Origin: Chryseotalea sp. WA131a
Lineage (GTDB): Bacteria; Bacteroidota; Bacteroidia; Cytophagales; Cyclobacteriaceae
Direction: 5' to 3'
Assembly: GCA_025370075.1 (NCBI GenBank)
Contig: CP073016.1
Coordinates: forward strand, 2,232,001 to 2,296,000
DNA length: 64,000 nt
The position numbers and the translations under genes were made by a program. This document shows, one piece after another, positions 38,160-47,982 of the stretch (position 1 is the stretch's first letter; the number at the start of each line of letters is the position of its first letter). The notes under the pieces were generated by a model. It was given only the letters and a program-made list of their open reading frames with translations, searched no databases and was not told where the DNA came from.

Positions 38160-38203
38160 ATGCCAGTGCTTTGGTTGCGTGTTGGCATGTGTGGCACTGG
38201 CAT
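38160..38203 (-). terminator. Hairpin after the permease gene (GCTTTGGT family)
   Basis: A perfect 10-bp stem ATGCCAGTGC / GCACTGGCAT with a 24-nt loop, 36 nt past the minus-strand stop. It may end the permease transcript, but there is no U-tract, and its loop core relates it to the dispersed hairpin elements. Confidence 0.5.
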
Positions 38204-38238
38204 TGGTGTGGTGGGCCACGAAACCTAGTCCACGTTTT

Positions 38239-40626
38239 CTATTCATATCTCAAACTGTCGATCGGATTTGTGCTTGCAGATTTTACTGTCTTTACACTTA
38301 TTGTCAGAGTCGTCAGCAGTACAAGGATCAAAACTGGAACTAAAAACAGTGATGCATTTATAGGCATTTGATACGCATATGTCTGCAGCCATTTTTTAAT
38401 CATTTCATAGCCTACAGGAAGTCCAATGGCACATCCAATTATTACCAACTTGACATAGTCTTTTGATAGAAGTGAAACAATACTAAATGAAGAGGCTCCA
38501 AGTACCTTTCTTATTCCAATCTCTTTGGTTTTACGGTTAACGGTATACAATGACAATCCGAACAAACCCAAAAATGAAACAACAACAGCCAGAAATGTTA
38601 ATACGCCTACTATCATTCCAATTTGCTTGACCGTTGTGTACTGCATGTCAAATTTTTCATCTAAGAAATAATAACTGAATATGTTGTCCGGATAAGTTTC
38701 TCTCCATTGTTTTTCAATAGTTGAGATTGTACTTGTAAAATTCTGACCAGCAAGTTTGATCGCATAAGCTGGATTTTTGGGATAACCCTGCATATATAAT
38801 AGAGGCTGAAGCTGATGCTGTAGCGATCTAACGTGATAATTTTTTATTACTCCGATGACTTCAAATCGTCTGCTTCCAATAAAGATAATTTTTCCTATAG
38901 CATCTTCTACTCCCTTAAATCCAAACATTTTGGTAGCCTCTTCATTAATCAACATTGCTTTCCTATCGCTTTCAAGGTCTGGATTGAAGTTTCGCCCAGT
39001 CAACAACGCCAAATTAAAAACGCCCAGAAACTCAGTCCCTATGCTTACTATACGACTACTATAACGGTAAGGAGCATTCTCCTCATTCAATGTAATATCA
39101 GCTCTATGCCAATCAATTTCAGACCCGGGAAAACTTGAGGCATATGTAACGCCATTCACCGAGGGTAATCGAAGAACTTCGTTTTTAAACGGCTCGTATT
39201 TATTGACCGTTGTTGCATCCGTTAGTACGGGCGAATCTATAATTAAAGTTTGCTCCAATGAGATTCCGAGACTTTGACTCCGGATAAAGTCAATTTGCTT
39301 TTGAATAGCAAAAATTGCTGTAATCAGTATTAACGATACGGTGAGTTGAGTTACTACCAACACTTTTCTTAGTGTTGAGCGTTCAGTGAATTCGTTGAGT
39401 TTTCCCTTTATAGATTGAAGCGGTTTAAATGACGAAAGAAAAATAGCTGGGTACAGCCCTGACATCACAACTCCAGCTACCAATGCGGCCAATAGAAACA
39501 AGTAAACCTGCGGTATCTCTAGAATTAATTCGGAAGATGGTATCTTGAAGTAAGTCGCTGCCAGTGGCCAAACAATCACGAACAACAAAATCGCACACAA
39601 AAACGAAATTGTATTAAAGACAAATGATTCAGTAAGGAATCGGAAAATCAGTTGCTTCCTACTGGCTCCGATAAGTTTACGAATGCCCACCTCCTTCATG
39701 CTTTCCAAAAGTCTAGCAGTAGAAAGGCTTATGTAGTTGAACCATGCCAACATCAAAACAACCAAACCTAATCCAAGAAAGAAATTTACCATTGTTGCTT
39801 TGCCACTTCCATCCAAAGCGTGCAAGCGGATGTCACCAATGGGCTCTAATAAATACTTGTCGCCAGTATCGTCTTGATGATATTGTTTTACAATTTTTGC
39901 CAGTCCTTCCCTTAGGCGTTCAGGACTAGAATTGGGATTCAAGCGCAGATATGTAGTTACGTTGCTCCAAGCCCAGTTCTCATTCCATTCTTGTTCGTTT
40001 TTAGGTGGCAATACAATGTCAAACTGCTGATTAGCGTTTGCTGGGATATCTTCAAAAACGCCATCTACAACATATAGCCGCATTTCAATATTAGCACCAG
40101 GGAAACCAATCTCAAGAGATTTGCCGACAGCATCAGCGTTGCCAAAATATTTACTTGCGATGGACTTCGATATAATAATGGATTGAGCAGTTTTGAGAAC
40201 TTTGAGATTATCACCAGAAAGAACATTGATTGCCAAAACGTCAACAATTGAGGGGTCAGCAAAGACAATACGACTCTCGAAATTTCTTATCTTCTCAATA
40301 GGGTTAGACACAACGGCTCCTTCTTTTGAACTAAGTCGCCCAACTGCCTCAATATCCGGAAGTGTTTGTTTAATAGCATAAGCCAGTCCCGATACCGTTC
40401 CCTTTGAAATTTCTTCAAAAACGCCATTAGAGGTATTGTAGAGATTTACACGGTATGTTCTGTCCGCATTCTTATTAAATTGTTCAAAGCTGTACTCGAA
40501 CCAAACAAATTGAGTGATAAATAAACAAACTGTTAGTCCTGTAATTAATCCAATAAGATTTATAAGTGAGAATGATTTGTTTCTTGTCAGCTGACGAAAA
40601 ACAATTTTGATATTATTAGCAATCAT
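38239..40626 (-). CDS. ABC transporter permease, MacB/FtsX type
   Basis: A 795-aa protein. The N-terminal helix (about residues 18-40, FSLINLIGLITGLTVCLFIT) is followed by a MacB_PCD periplasmic domain, an FtsX block with three helices (about 285-400), a second periplasmic domain and a final FtsX block (about 675-790) ending in the typical TNPIDSLRYE. Lacks the extra N-terminal prefix domain of the permease at 19702. These Bacteroidota permeases pair with a separate ATPase; none is nearby, so it either uses a host ATPase or is orphaned. Unusually large cargo for one cassette. Confidence 0.9.
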   Translation of the reverse strand: MIANNIKIVFRQLTRNKSFSLINLIGLITGLTVCLFITQFVWFEYSFEQFNKNADRTYRVNLYNTSNGVFEEISKGTVSGLAYAIKQTLPDIEAVGRLSSKEGAVVSNPIEKIRNFESRIVFADPSIVDVLAINVLSGDNLKVLKTAQSIIISKSIASKYFGNADAVGKSLEIGFPGANIEMRLYVVDGVFEDIPANANQQFDIVLPPKNEQEWNENWAWSNVTTYLRLNPNSSPERLREGLAKIVKQYHQDDTGDKYLLEPIGDIRLHALDGSGKATMVNFFLGLGLVVLMLAWFNYISLSTARLLESMKEVGIRKLIGASRKQLIFRFLTESFVFNTISFLCAILLFVIVWPLAATYFKIPSSELILEIPQVYLFLLAALVAGVVMSGLYPAIFLSSFKPLQSIKGKLNEFTERSTLRKVLVVTQLTVSLILITAIFAIQKQIDFIRSQSLGISLEQTLIIDSPVLTDATTVNKYEPFKNEVLRLPSVNGVTYASSFPGSEIDWHRADITLNEENAPYRYSSRIVSIGTEFLGVFNLALLTGRNFNPDLESDRKAMLINEEATKMFGFKGVEDAIGKIIFIGSRRFEVIGVIKNYHVRSLQHQLQPLLYMQGYPKNPAYAIKLAGQNFTSTISTIEKQWRETYPDNIFSYYFLDEKFDMQYTTVKQIGMIVGVLTFLAVVVSFLGLFGLSLYTVNRKTKEIGIRKVLGASSFSIVSLLSKDYVKLVIIGCAIGLPVGYEMIKKWLQTYAYQMPINASLFLVPVLILVLLTTLTISVKTVKSASTNPIDSLRYE

Positions 40627-40698
40627 GGCAGGTTTATTGATGAGTGTCTATAAAACGTAATCTGGTCGTCCCAATTGTCCAATCGAGCGTGGCAAAGA

Positions 40699-40756
40699 TT
40701 GGCTCTTTTGCTTGCTTTGGTGTCGCGCTGGAATGAGCGGCAAGCAAATGTGCCAA
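40699..40756. repeat. Dispersed hairpin element (copy 4)
   Basis: 17-nt arms at 40699-40715 and 40740-40756, as in copies 1 and 3; it lies ~75 nt upstream of the permease start, near the right end of its cassette. Confidence 0.7.
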
Positions 40757-40790
40757 TGCGGGAGGCCACTACTCTGTCCCGCGGCATTGT

Positions 40791-41088
40791 GCATAACGCT
40801 AAAGTTTGCGTCAGGGCGGGAAGTTGACACCTGCGTCATCTCCCACGTGATAAATAAACCAAATAACCACGAAACTTACAAGCCACACGTCAGCCCCGCC
40901 TGGCGCAAACTTAATGTTATGGGCTGCTGTCCTACGTCATGTTCCACGAAGTTCGTCCCGATGTTGTCCTGCGTCAAACGCTCAACAACGTGCTGTCTTC
41001 CCCTGTCAACGGAGTGCACACTTAAACGTCAAACGAAAAACTGTCAACGAGCTAAAGTCCCACGAGAACAAAACAAGTTGCCCATAAC
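40791..41088 (-). mobile_element. Gene-less cassette family E, copy 1
   Basis: attC-like site 40791-40922 (arms AAAGTTTGCGTCAGGGCGGG and CCCCGCCTGGCGCAAACTT). Only a ~165-bp body with ends TTATGGGC and GCCCATAA; no ORF. Confidence 0.75.
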
Positions 41089-41210
41089 GTAAATATTTGC
41101 GATCGGGCGGGGATTTGAAACTGCGCCTTGTCCCCAGCACCGAATGAAATAAAGATAACAAAACTTTGAATTACACGTCAACCCCGCCTGGCGCAAATAT
41201 ATTGTTGGGC
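41082..41210 (-). repeat. attC-like site of the 161-aa membrane protein cassette
   Basis: AAATATTTGCGATCGGGCGGG arm family. Right R box GTTGGGC. Confidence 0.86.
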
Positions 41211-41219
41211 GTTCGTGCA

Positions 41220-41705
41220 TTAGTCCGCTCTTTTTGTTCTAAATGTCTTGTATCCAGTTGTCGCCAAGATTGTCCCGGTAATTATTATTAAAGACCACAG
41301 TGTCCCCTTAGTTACTTTAAAGCCGGATAAAGCGTTAGCCTGAATTCCTTTGTCCATTTCTCTCGAATACAAAACTCTCAACTGACTCTCAAGTCCATTC
41401 ACCCAGTCCAGATACATAATCTGTCCCAAGAGGATTATTAAAAGTAAAATAGTCAGGATTCCATTTATGATTTTGTTATTCAGTTTGAAATAGATTCCTC
41501 TCGTTAAATATGTCGTAGTCAACAGGCCAATAAAAATCACTGTCAGCAAGATGGTTTTAGGAAAAACGTAATAGGTGTCGTGAAGTTGGATGTCAACAGG
41601 TGTCGAGTCAAGTATTTGGTCACCGAAAATCCATAGTCCAATAGCTCCTGTCAAAATTACTGTCCCAAGCACCCAATATACTTCACTTATTATTCTTGCT
41701 CTCAT
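41220..41705 (-). CDS. Four-helix membrane protein with a DIQLHDTYYV motif
   Basis: A 161-aa protein with four membrane helices (about residues 8-28, 48-66, 80-100 and 133-153). The segment DIQLHDTYYVFP (residues ~37-48) recalls the HDTYYVVAHFHYVL region of cytochrome oxidase subunit I, but the haem and copper histidines that follow in oxidases are missing and the protein is far too short. Probably a small membrane family sharing this loop; function unknown. The stop is 9 nt from the attC. Confidence 0.65.
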   Translation of the reverse strand: MRARIISEVYWVLGTVILTGAIGLWIFGDQILDSTPVDIQLHDTYYVFPKTILLTVIFIGLLTTTYLTRGIYFKLNNKIINGILTILLLIILLGQIMYLDWVNGLESQLRVLYSREMDKGIQANALSGFKVTKGTLWSLIIITGTILATTGYKTFRTKRAD

Positions 41706-41721
41706 CTCATTTATGCATGAC

Positions 41722-42044
41722 GCCCAACGGCTACGTGTGGGCGCAGGTTGATAAAAACATTCACACCCCTCCCACGAAATAAATTAACTAAATAAATTCA
41801 AACTTTCCAACAGCAAACCCCACAACTTGCGCCCACACAATGTTAGGGGCGGTTTCTCGTCTTCCCACGTGCGGGAGGAGCGCACTAGACCGTGGCTTCG
41901 TCAGGATGAACGGAGGACGCCAGAAGTCGTGATCGTTGATGAGTTTTTTTTCCTGCGAGGCCTGCGGGCCGCGCGGTCGGCCGTGCGATGGGTTGCCACC
42001 TGCACATTTTCAAGAACGATCTTAATTCCCAAATCGCCCCTAAC
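41722..42044 (-). mobile_element. Gene-less cassette family B, copy 7
   Basis: attC-like site 41722-41848; CACACCCC subtype; T-tract of 8; private change GTGCGATGG. Confidence 0.8.
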
Positions 42045-42359
42045 GGCTACGTGTGGGCGCAGGTTGATAAAAACATTCACACCCCTCCCACGAAATAAAT
42101 TAACTAAATAAATTCAAACTTTCCAACAGCAAACCCCACAACTTGCGCCCACACAATGTTAGGGGCGGTTTCTCGTCTTCCCACGTGCGGGAGGAGCGCA
42201 CTAGACCGTGGCTTCGTCAGGATGAACGGAGGACGCCAGAAGTCGTGATCGTTGATGAGTTTTTTTCCTGCGAGGCCTGCGGGCCGCGCGGTCGGCCGTG
42301 CGGTGGGTTGCCACCTGCACATTTTCAAGAACGATCTTAATTCCCAAATCGCCCCTAAC
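42038..42359 (-). mobile_element. Gene-less cassette family B, copy 8
   Basis: attC-like site 42038-42164; T-tract of 7. The 8T-7T tandem pair repeats the arrangement at 34463-35100. Confidence 0.8.
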
Positions 42360-42717
42360 GGCCAAGTTTGTGACGGCTGCGGTTCTCGGAGCTCGTCCCT
42401 GTCGCACGTGGCAGAGCTAAATTACGTAAAACAAACCGAATAACCGCACCAACCCCGCAGCTGGCATAAACTTTTTGTTATGCGAACAGCCCCAGAAACT
42501 GTTCAGGGGCCGAAAAACCGTCCAACGTGGCGGGTGCGCCTACGTCCCTGTCCCGGAGCGGTGAGGCGTGGCGCGGTGAAGAAATTGTCGACCGCGTCAC
42601 CGTCCCCACGCAATGGTGAACCAATTTGAAAAGCTGCAAAAGAAATAAGCAAAGGCGCGGGATGAATTTTGTTTTGCGGTCTCAAGATCCTGCGCGTTCG
42701 CGGGGCTTGCGCATAAC
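42353..42717 (-). mobile_element. Gene-less cassette family A, copy 17
   Basis: attC-like site 42353-42483; private changes GTTCTCGGAGCTCG and AAATTACGTAAAAC. Confidence 0.8.
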
Positions 42718-42839
42718 GTTTGTGTTTCTTCAGTGGTGCGCTTCCGAAGCCGCGTCCTGTCCCCGACACAAAACGATGAACGAAGATATAAACTTTGGAT
42801 GACACTTCACCGCACCATTGAAGAAACATTTTGTTGGCG
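42711..42839 (-). repeat. attC-like site of the 227-aa lipoprotein cassette
   Basis: Arms TTTCTTCAGTGGTGCG and CGCACCATTGAAGAAA, as at 4277. Right R box GTTGGCG. Confidence 0.86.
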
Positions 42840-42985
42840 GCTGCTGGCATTGATTTTCAACATCGTCTACGAAGTCGAAACTTGTCCACTGTGAATAAAC
42901 TTGTAACGAAGTTTTTCTCGAAATATTTCTTGTCTGTCTGCGAAATTGAATTTACTTACATGTTGAGATATGTCCGCAAAGCCAT

Positions 42986-43669
42986 TTAATGCAGTTCAAT
43001 CTTTACTATAAAATTTGGGTGAGAATATTCTGCTTGTCCACTTTCATAAATTTGTTGAGCGATTTCTATAGACTCAAAACCTGTCGCAACATTTTTAACT
43101 TTAAAATATTGAGTAGAATACTTTGCATTAATCAATTCCAGATTCTTTGTCTCGGCATAATCTTTAAAGTCAGATTCCGAAACAATATTCTCGTCATGCT
43201 TTGTTAGAACTTCACTTAAAACAACAAAATATGAATTTGGGTCGTTCTCATTTGTGTAAAATATTGGGGTAGCTGAAAATATTTCATCGTCTTTGTTTAA
43301 TTCTTTTAAGTAATCATTGACTTGAGTGCAGTCAGTCAAGGTTTCATTGATTCTTCCCCAAATTTCATGGTAGTTATTGTTACCTGCTTTGGTGCTATTG
43401 GTTATGAAGGGATATTTACTCAATATAGAATCTGCTAACCCTTTTGTTACTTCTTCTTGTTTAAACACAATATAAATCTCGGACAATGATTGTTTTCCAA
43501 GATATATTTTCCCTCCTCCCGAATAGTAGAAATTTCCATTGTCTGCGCATAATCTAATTTTTGATTTCGGTTCATCTTTTTCACATGAGATTAATAGTGT
43601 AAATCCTATGGTTGCGAATATGAAGAATACACGTAATCTTTTCATTATTTCTTTTTTGTCGTTAGACAC
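42986..43669 (-). CDS. Lipoprotein resembling a stand-alone subtilase prodomain
   Basis: A 227-aa protein (or 219 aa from the second Met at 43645) with a lipobox ending LLISC. After the Cys comes a ~190-aa alpha/beta region. Its end, QIYESGQAEYSHPNFIVK, matches the closing segment of S8 peptidase N-terminal prodomains (known pattern ...Y.SG.VEYA.PNF). No catalytic domain follows. By analogy it could fold as a free-standing protease inhibitor or chaperone; this is inference from one segment. The 146-nt gap to the left attC has no gene. Confidence 0.6.
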   Translation of the reverse strand: MSNDKKEIMKRLRVFFIFATIGFTLLISCEKDEPKSKIRLCADNGNFYYSGGGKIYLGKQSLSEIYIVFKQEEVTKGLADSILSKYPFITNSTKAGNNNYHEIWGRINETLTDCTQVNDYLKELNKDDEIFSATPIFYTNENDPNSYFVVLSEVLTKHDENIVSESDFKDYAETKNLELINAKYSTQYFKVKNVATGFESIEIAQQIYESGQAEYSHPNFIVKIELH

Positions 43670-43765
43670 ACATTATTGTCAAATGGTTGTTAACCCTTTC
43701 AATTTTACGTCACGAAGCTAATTCTTTCAGTTTAACGCTCTCTTTTTGCTGTGCGCGCCAGTTGC

Positions 43766-44130
43766 CGCCAACGGCTAAGTTTGTGACGGCTGCGGTCTTC
43801 GGAGCGCGTCCCTGTCGCACGTGGCAGGGCTAAATTAAGAAAAACAAACCGAATAACCGCAACGACCCCGCAGCTGGCATAAACTTTTTGTTATGCGAAC
43901 AGCCCCAGAAACTGTTCAGGGGACGAAAAACCGTCCAACGTGGCGGGTGCGCCTGCGTCCCTGTCCCGGAGCGGTGAAGCGTGGCGCGGTGAAGAAATTG
44001 TCGACCGCGTCACCGTCCCCACGCAATGCTGAACCAATTTGAAAAGCTGCAAAACAAATAAACAAAGGCGAGGGGTGAATTTTGTTTTGCGGTCTCAAAA
44101 TCCTGCGCGTTCGCGGGGCTTGCGCATAAC
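43766..44130 (-). mobile_element. Gene-less cassette family A, copy 18
   Basis: attC-like site 43766-43896; private changes AAATAAACAAAGGCGAGGGG. Confidence 0.8.
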
Positions 44131-44488
44131 GGCCAAGTTTATGACGGCTGCGGTCTTCGGAGCGCATCCCTGTCGCACGTGGCAGAGCTAAATTAAGAAA
44201 AACAAACCGAATAACCGCACCGCCCCCGCAGCTGGCATAAACTTTTTGTTATGCGAACAGCCCCAGAAACTGTTCAGAGACCGAAAAACCGTCCAACGTG
44301 ACGGGTGCGCCTGCGTCCCTGTCCCGGAGCGGTGAAGCGTGGCGCGGTGAAGAAATTGCCGACCGCGTCACCGTCCCCACGCAATGCTGAACCAATTTGA
44401 AAAGCTGCAAAACAAATAAGCAAAGGCGCGGGATGAATTTTGTTTTGCGGTCTCAAAATCCTGCGCGTTCGCGGGGCTTGCGCATAAC
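44124..44488 (-). mobile_element. Gene-less cassette family A, copy 19
   Basis: attC-like site 44124-44254 (GGCCAAGTTTATG subtype); body with CAGAGACCG and CGTGACGGG. Confidence 0.8.
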
Positions 44489-44610
44489 GTGAATATTTGC
44501 GATCGGGCGGGAATTTGAAACTGCGTCCTGTCCCCAGCAGCGAACGGAATAAAGATAACAAAACTTTGAACTACACGTCAAACCCGCCTGGCGCAAATAT
44601 ATTGTTAGTG
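44482..44610 (-). repeat. attC-like site of the 253-aa cassette
   Basis: Arms GAATATTTGCGATCGGGCGGG and CCCGCCTGGCGCAAATATATT. Right R box GTTAGTG. Confidence 0.86.
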
Positions 44611-44619
44611 GCTGGCGGC

Positions 44620-45381
44620 TTAGTCCACATACTTTCCTTCAGTCCTGTTATAATAACCAGCTCCATAGTTAACAAACACTTGGTCAAGTTCAAGAGTCTG
44701 CAGTCCTGATATTCTTGCAATCTGTTCAACCGCTAAAACTGTGTCCACGTTGTTCAATTTTGGTTGAGAGAATTCTTTCTCCAAAACTTCTTTTACTCTT
44801 TGGTCAGGCTTTACGGTGTCGTGTCCAAAAGTCATTCTCAAATGTTGCATTGTCGCTATTGCTACATTCTTGATTTGTCCAATAATGTCGCTCTCGTAAT
44901 TTTTTAGGTCAACGTTTTTTGCCCAATTTGTCATTAAGTCAAAGTCGTCTTTTGAAGTCGGGTATCTTTTTCTCAGGATTGTCACCGTTCCAAGAATTGA
45001 GTTTAACACGTCAAATTTCTTTTCGTTTTTGTGTCCCCAGAATTTATAAAATTCGTCTCTCTCCAATTCTTTTATCAAGTCGGTTAGCTGGTCAAAGGTA
45101 TTTAAGTCAGTCGTCTTTTCTATTCTCTCAATGTGCGGCTTTACATGTAAATTGTAACTTCTATTAGCTGCTAATACAACTTCAATTAGTCCAAGTGCTG
45201 GACGTAATCTTGCTCTGTCAGAATAGCCCTTGGTATATTCTCTCGCAGCTTCAATTATTTTTTTGTCCCCGTGCAGAGAATGTAAATGTGAAGTCGGTGT
45301 CAGTTTTGATTCTCCGAGTCGGTGAACTGTCTGAATAACATTTTCTTTTGTCAACGAGTCAAGTAAGTCGTAATTTTTCAT
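44620..45381 (-). CDS. Conserved hypothetical protein with HhH/glycosylase-like segment
   Basis: A 253-aa soluble protein from the ATG at 45381; the longer frame runs into the attC. Almost all helical. The segment IGQIKNVAIATMQHLRMTFG followed by DTVKPDQRVKEVLEKEF resembles the helix-hairpin-helix and Lys-Pro-Asp region of DNA glycosylase-fold proteins, though the usual catalytic Lys/Asp arrangement is not certain. I suspect a nucleic-acid-related function, unproven. Its cassette ends match over 18 nt (TTAGTGGC...GGCTTA with TAAGCC...GCCACTAA). Confidence 0.6.
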   Translation of the reverse strand: MKNYDLLDSLTKENVIQTVHRLGESKLTPTSHLHSLHGDKKIIEAAREYTKGYSDRARLRPALGLIEVVLAANRSYNLHVKPHIERIEKTTDLNTFDQLTDLIKELERDEFYKFWGHKNEKKFDVLNSILGTVTILRKRYPTSKDDFDLMTNWAKNVDLKNYESDIIGQIKNVAIATMQHLRMTFGHDTVKPDQRVKEVLEKEFSQPKLNNVDTVLAVEQIARISGLQTLELDQVFVNYGAGYYNRTEGKYVD

Positions 45382-45407
45382 AGGGGAATTTTCTTTAAGC
45401 CGCTTGC

Positions 45408-45538
45408 CACTAACGTTTGTGTTTCTGCAGTGGTGCCTTATCGAAGCCGCGTCCTGTCCCACGAAACGAAACGTTGAACGAAGATAAAAACTTATAGCTT
45501 ACACGTCACGGCACCATTGCAGAAACATTTTGTTGCCG
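45408..45538 (-). repeat. attC-like site of the TonB-like cassette
   Basis: Arms TGTTTCTGCAGTGGTGCC and GGCACCATTGCAGAAACA, as at 14940. Right R box GTTGCCG. Confidence 0.86.
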
Positions 45539-45542
45539 GCTG

Positions 45543-46190
45543 TTACCTCTTCTCACCACTTTTTGGGTCAAACGTTATTGGTATAACCAATCTTGTTTTA
45601 ACGGGTTTACCTCTTTGTCGTCCAGGATTGAATGGATAGTTCAATGTCGAAAGAACCCGAACTGCTTCCTTGTCAGCTAACTCGTTGAACCCTTTTATCA
45701 ATCTCACGTCTTTCATTTGTCCAACGGAGTCAATAGTAAACTCAACGAACGATTTTCCTTTTTCCTTAAGTCCGCTTGGGTAGTTCATTTTACTTGCAAT
45801 TGCCTCAAAGAATTTTTTATAACCACCTATTGGTTCAGCCTGAGTCTCAACAATTATTCCCAAAAATACTTCTTCTTCATTTTCAGTCTCTATTTTTTCA
45901 CACGCTTTCAGTAATGAGTCCCCTTTTATTACTTCTTGTCCAAGTGTCGGAACTGTCAACGATGTTGCGATAAATGTCGCAGCCGCATATTTTAAAAATT
46001 GGTCGCTGAGTTGTGATTTTTTGAATAGTCCGCAAATCGGTCCTTTCGATTTCTTAATTTCTTCCTTTAATTCCTTATCCGTCTTGTTGGTAAAATCTAT
46101 AACAGCATGAGAACATTTGTCGCAGTGAAGTTTGCTGTCCAATGTCTCAGGGCAGTTAAACTCAATAGTAACGCCTTTAATCTTTGTCAT
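45543..46190 (-). CDS. TonB C-terminal domain protein with N-terminal Cys motif
   Basis: A 215-aa protein. Residues ~10-52 carry CPETL...LHCDKCSHAVIDFTN and ICGLF, a cytoplasmic Cys-rich segment common in Bacteroidota TonB-like proteins. A helix (about 62-82, YAAATFIATSLTVPTL) crosses the membrane, and the C-terminal ~90 residues (FVEFTIDSVGQMKDVRLIKGF ... RLVIPITFD) form a TonB_C fold that contacts TonB-dependent receptors. No receptor, ExbB or ExbD is encoded here. The stop is 4 nt from the attC. Confidence 0.82.
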   Translation of the reverse strand: MTKIKGVTIEFNCPETLDSKLHCDKCSHAVIDFTNKTDKELKEEIKKSKGPICGLFKKSQLSDQFLKYAAATFIATSLTVPTLGQEVIKGDSLLKACEKIETENEEEVFLGIIVETQAEPIGGYKKFFEAIASKMNYPSGLKEKGKSFVEFTIDSVGQMKDVRLIKGFNELADKEAVRVLSTLNYPFNPGRQRGKPVKTRLVIPITFDPKSGEKR

Positions 46191-46259
46191 AGTTGAGTCG
46201 TTATTGAGTCCATAATCCTGTCCCCGTTAATTAGTCACAAACCTGTCCGAGGTAATTGC

Positions 46260-46915
46260 CGGCAACGTGAGTGCTTATGCCGGGCGGGGGTTAAACACCT
46301 GCGCCCTGTCCGACAGCACAAATATAAATAGAAAGCACCGAAAGTTGATGACCCACAAAACCCCCGACTGGCATAAGCACATTGTTGGCAGCAGCGCATT
46401 TTCGTTCGTCAAACAGTCGAGCAAATCTCAAAGGCTTTTCCATCTCGGTGGCGACAAAAACGTCCATGAAAAACGTCCACCTAAAATTGGTCAAATGCCA
46501 AGTAATAAATTCAGTCGAGCATTGTCACCTGAGAATATTTTTTCGACCGTCAAACCGTCTACGGTCAAAGAATTTCTCGAAACGTAAAACTCATTGTCGC
46601 CATGTCGCTGAAGAAAAAACTGTCGGCTGAAGATATTTTGTCGAATGCAAGCCGTCCGCTGGCAAATAAGTTGTCAAAACCGTCCGTCAAAAAAGTTGAC
46701 TGATAAAAAATGTAGTCTCGGGAAAATTGTCCAAGTCGAATAATTTCCTGTCGACCTGTCGCTGGCAAAAAACCTGTCAAGGCGATGTGTCAACCGTCAA
46801 AAATTGTCGTGCGATAGAATTGTAGAAGCAAACACTTTCAAGAACCTGCGGTCTCGTCCACGTGAGCTAATCCGTCCGCGCGCTGTCGGCCGAGGCGGAT
46901 TGCGTTGCTGCCAAC
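46260..46915 (-). mobile_element. Gene-less cassette F (singleton)
   Basis: attC-like site 46260-46390 (arms GTGCTTATGCCGGGCGGGGG and CCCCCGACTGGCATAAGCAC). The ~525-bp body, bounded by TTGGCAGCAGCGCA and TGCGTTGCTGCCAA, has no convincing ORF and is rich in GTC-x-AAA motifs like family D. Confidence 0.7.
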
Positions 46916-47230
46916 GGCTACGTGTGGGCGCAGGTTGATAAAAACATTCACACCCCTCCCACGAAATAAATTAACTAAATAAATTCAAACTTTCCAACAG
47001 CAAACCCCACAACTTGCGCCCACACAATGTTAGGGGCGGTTTCTCGTCTTCCCACGTGCGGGAGGAGCGCACTAGACCGTGGCTTCGTCAGGATGAACGG
47101 AGGACGCCAGAAGTCGTGATCGTTGATGAGTTTTTTTCCTGCGAGGCCTGCGGGCCGCGCGGTCGGCCGTGCGGTGGGTTGCCACCTGCACATTTTCAAG
47201 AACGATCTTAATTCCCAAATCGCCCCTAAC
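46909..47230 (-). mobile_element. Gene-less cassette family B, copy 9
   Basis: attC-like site 46909-47035; CACACCCC subtype; T-tract of 7. Confidence 0.8.
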
Positions 47231-47353
47231 GTTTAGCTTATTGCTGGCGGGCAATTAAAACCTGCGCCCTGTCCAACGAGATAAAGATAAATAAAGAACT
47301 ACAAACTTCAATGACGTACTGTCCCGCCCGCTTGCAATAAGCTTTTGTTATGC
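47224..47353 (-). repeat. attC-like site of the 168-aa cassette, copy 1
   Basis: Arms AGCTTATTGCTGGCGGGC and GCCCGCTTGCAATAAGCT. Right R box GTTATGC. Confidence 0.86.
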
Positions 47354-47381
47354 ACAGTACCAATCCCTAAACTATTCTTCG

Positions 47382-47888
47382 TCACAAAATCAATACTCGT
47401 AGTTTAGTCCGTCCCCTGATCTTTATCTTATTGCTTATCAACAATTTTGCAAGAAGTCCAACGCCAATTATAGATCCGCTCACCGCCATTGTGTTCCGGT
47501 TTAATTTTCCCGTATTGATGATGTCCAACGCCAGATAACCCGTCCCAGTTATAAATGATAGTTGAGCAATTTTATATCTTAACCACCATTTTGTCTTTTC
47601 GTCAATGTAAAGGCATTTGATTTCAGAAACTTTAACCTCGTAGCCTTGAAATACGATAACACTGTCTTTGAAATCAATAATTTGTCCAGTAATTTTTAAT
47701 CTCCGTCCCTTTACTTGAAAAGAAATAACATCGCCTTTTTCATAAAATACGTTCTTGTTCTTATTCGTTTTCTGTAGCATTAAAAAACTTCTCTGCTCAG
47801 TTCTCTTTACCTTTTTATCCGTCCGCTGTGAAAGAGCGCAAGTGCTAAAAAGCAATGTCGCAAGTAATACAAGAAACGTCAATCTCAT
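47382..47888 (-). CDS. Exported small protein with C-terminal membrane segment, copy 1
   Basis: A 168-aa protein with a signal peptide (residues 1-20), a beta-rich middle (VISFQVKGRRLKITGQIIDF, then IVFQGYEVKVSEIKCLYID) and hydrophobic stretches at about 105-122 and 135-153. No family recognised. A near-identical copy lies at 49497-50003. Confidence 0.65.
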   Translation of the reverse strand: MRLTFLVLLATLLFSTCALSQRTDKKVKRTEQRSFLMLQKTNKNKNVFYEKGDVISFQVKGRRLKITGQIIDFKDSVIVFQGYEVKVSEIKCLYIDEKTKWWLRYKIAQLSFITGTGYLALDIINTGKLNRNTMAVSGSIIGVGLLAKLLISNKIKIRGRTKLRVLIL

Positions 47889-47982
47889 TCTCCAAGGTTT
47901 AGGTGACCTTCAGATGATGCATTGTCGGCAAGAATAGTTGAATAGTAACACTGTCAATATCAAGGGACGTCTACGGTATTGT

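Noticed and set aside
41220..41705. Cytochrome oxidase subunit I fragment (HDTYYV motif)
   Set aside because: The protein has its own four-helix layout and ends at the cassette boundary, with no haem ligands. More likely a separate small family than a fragment.
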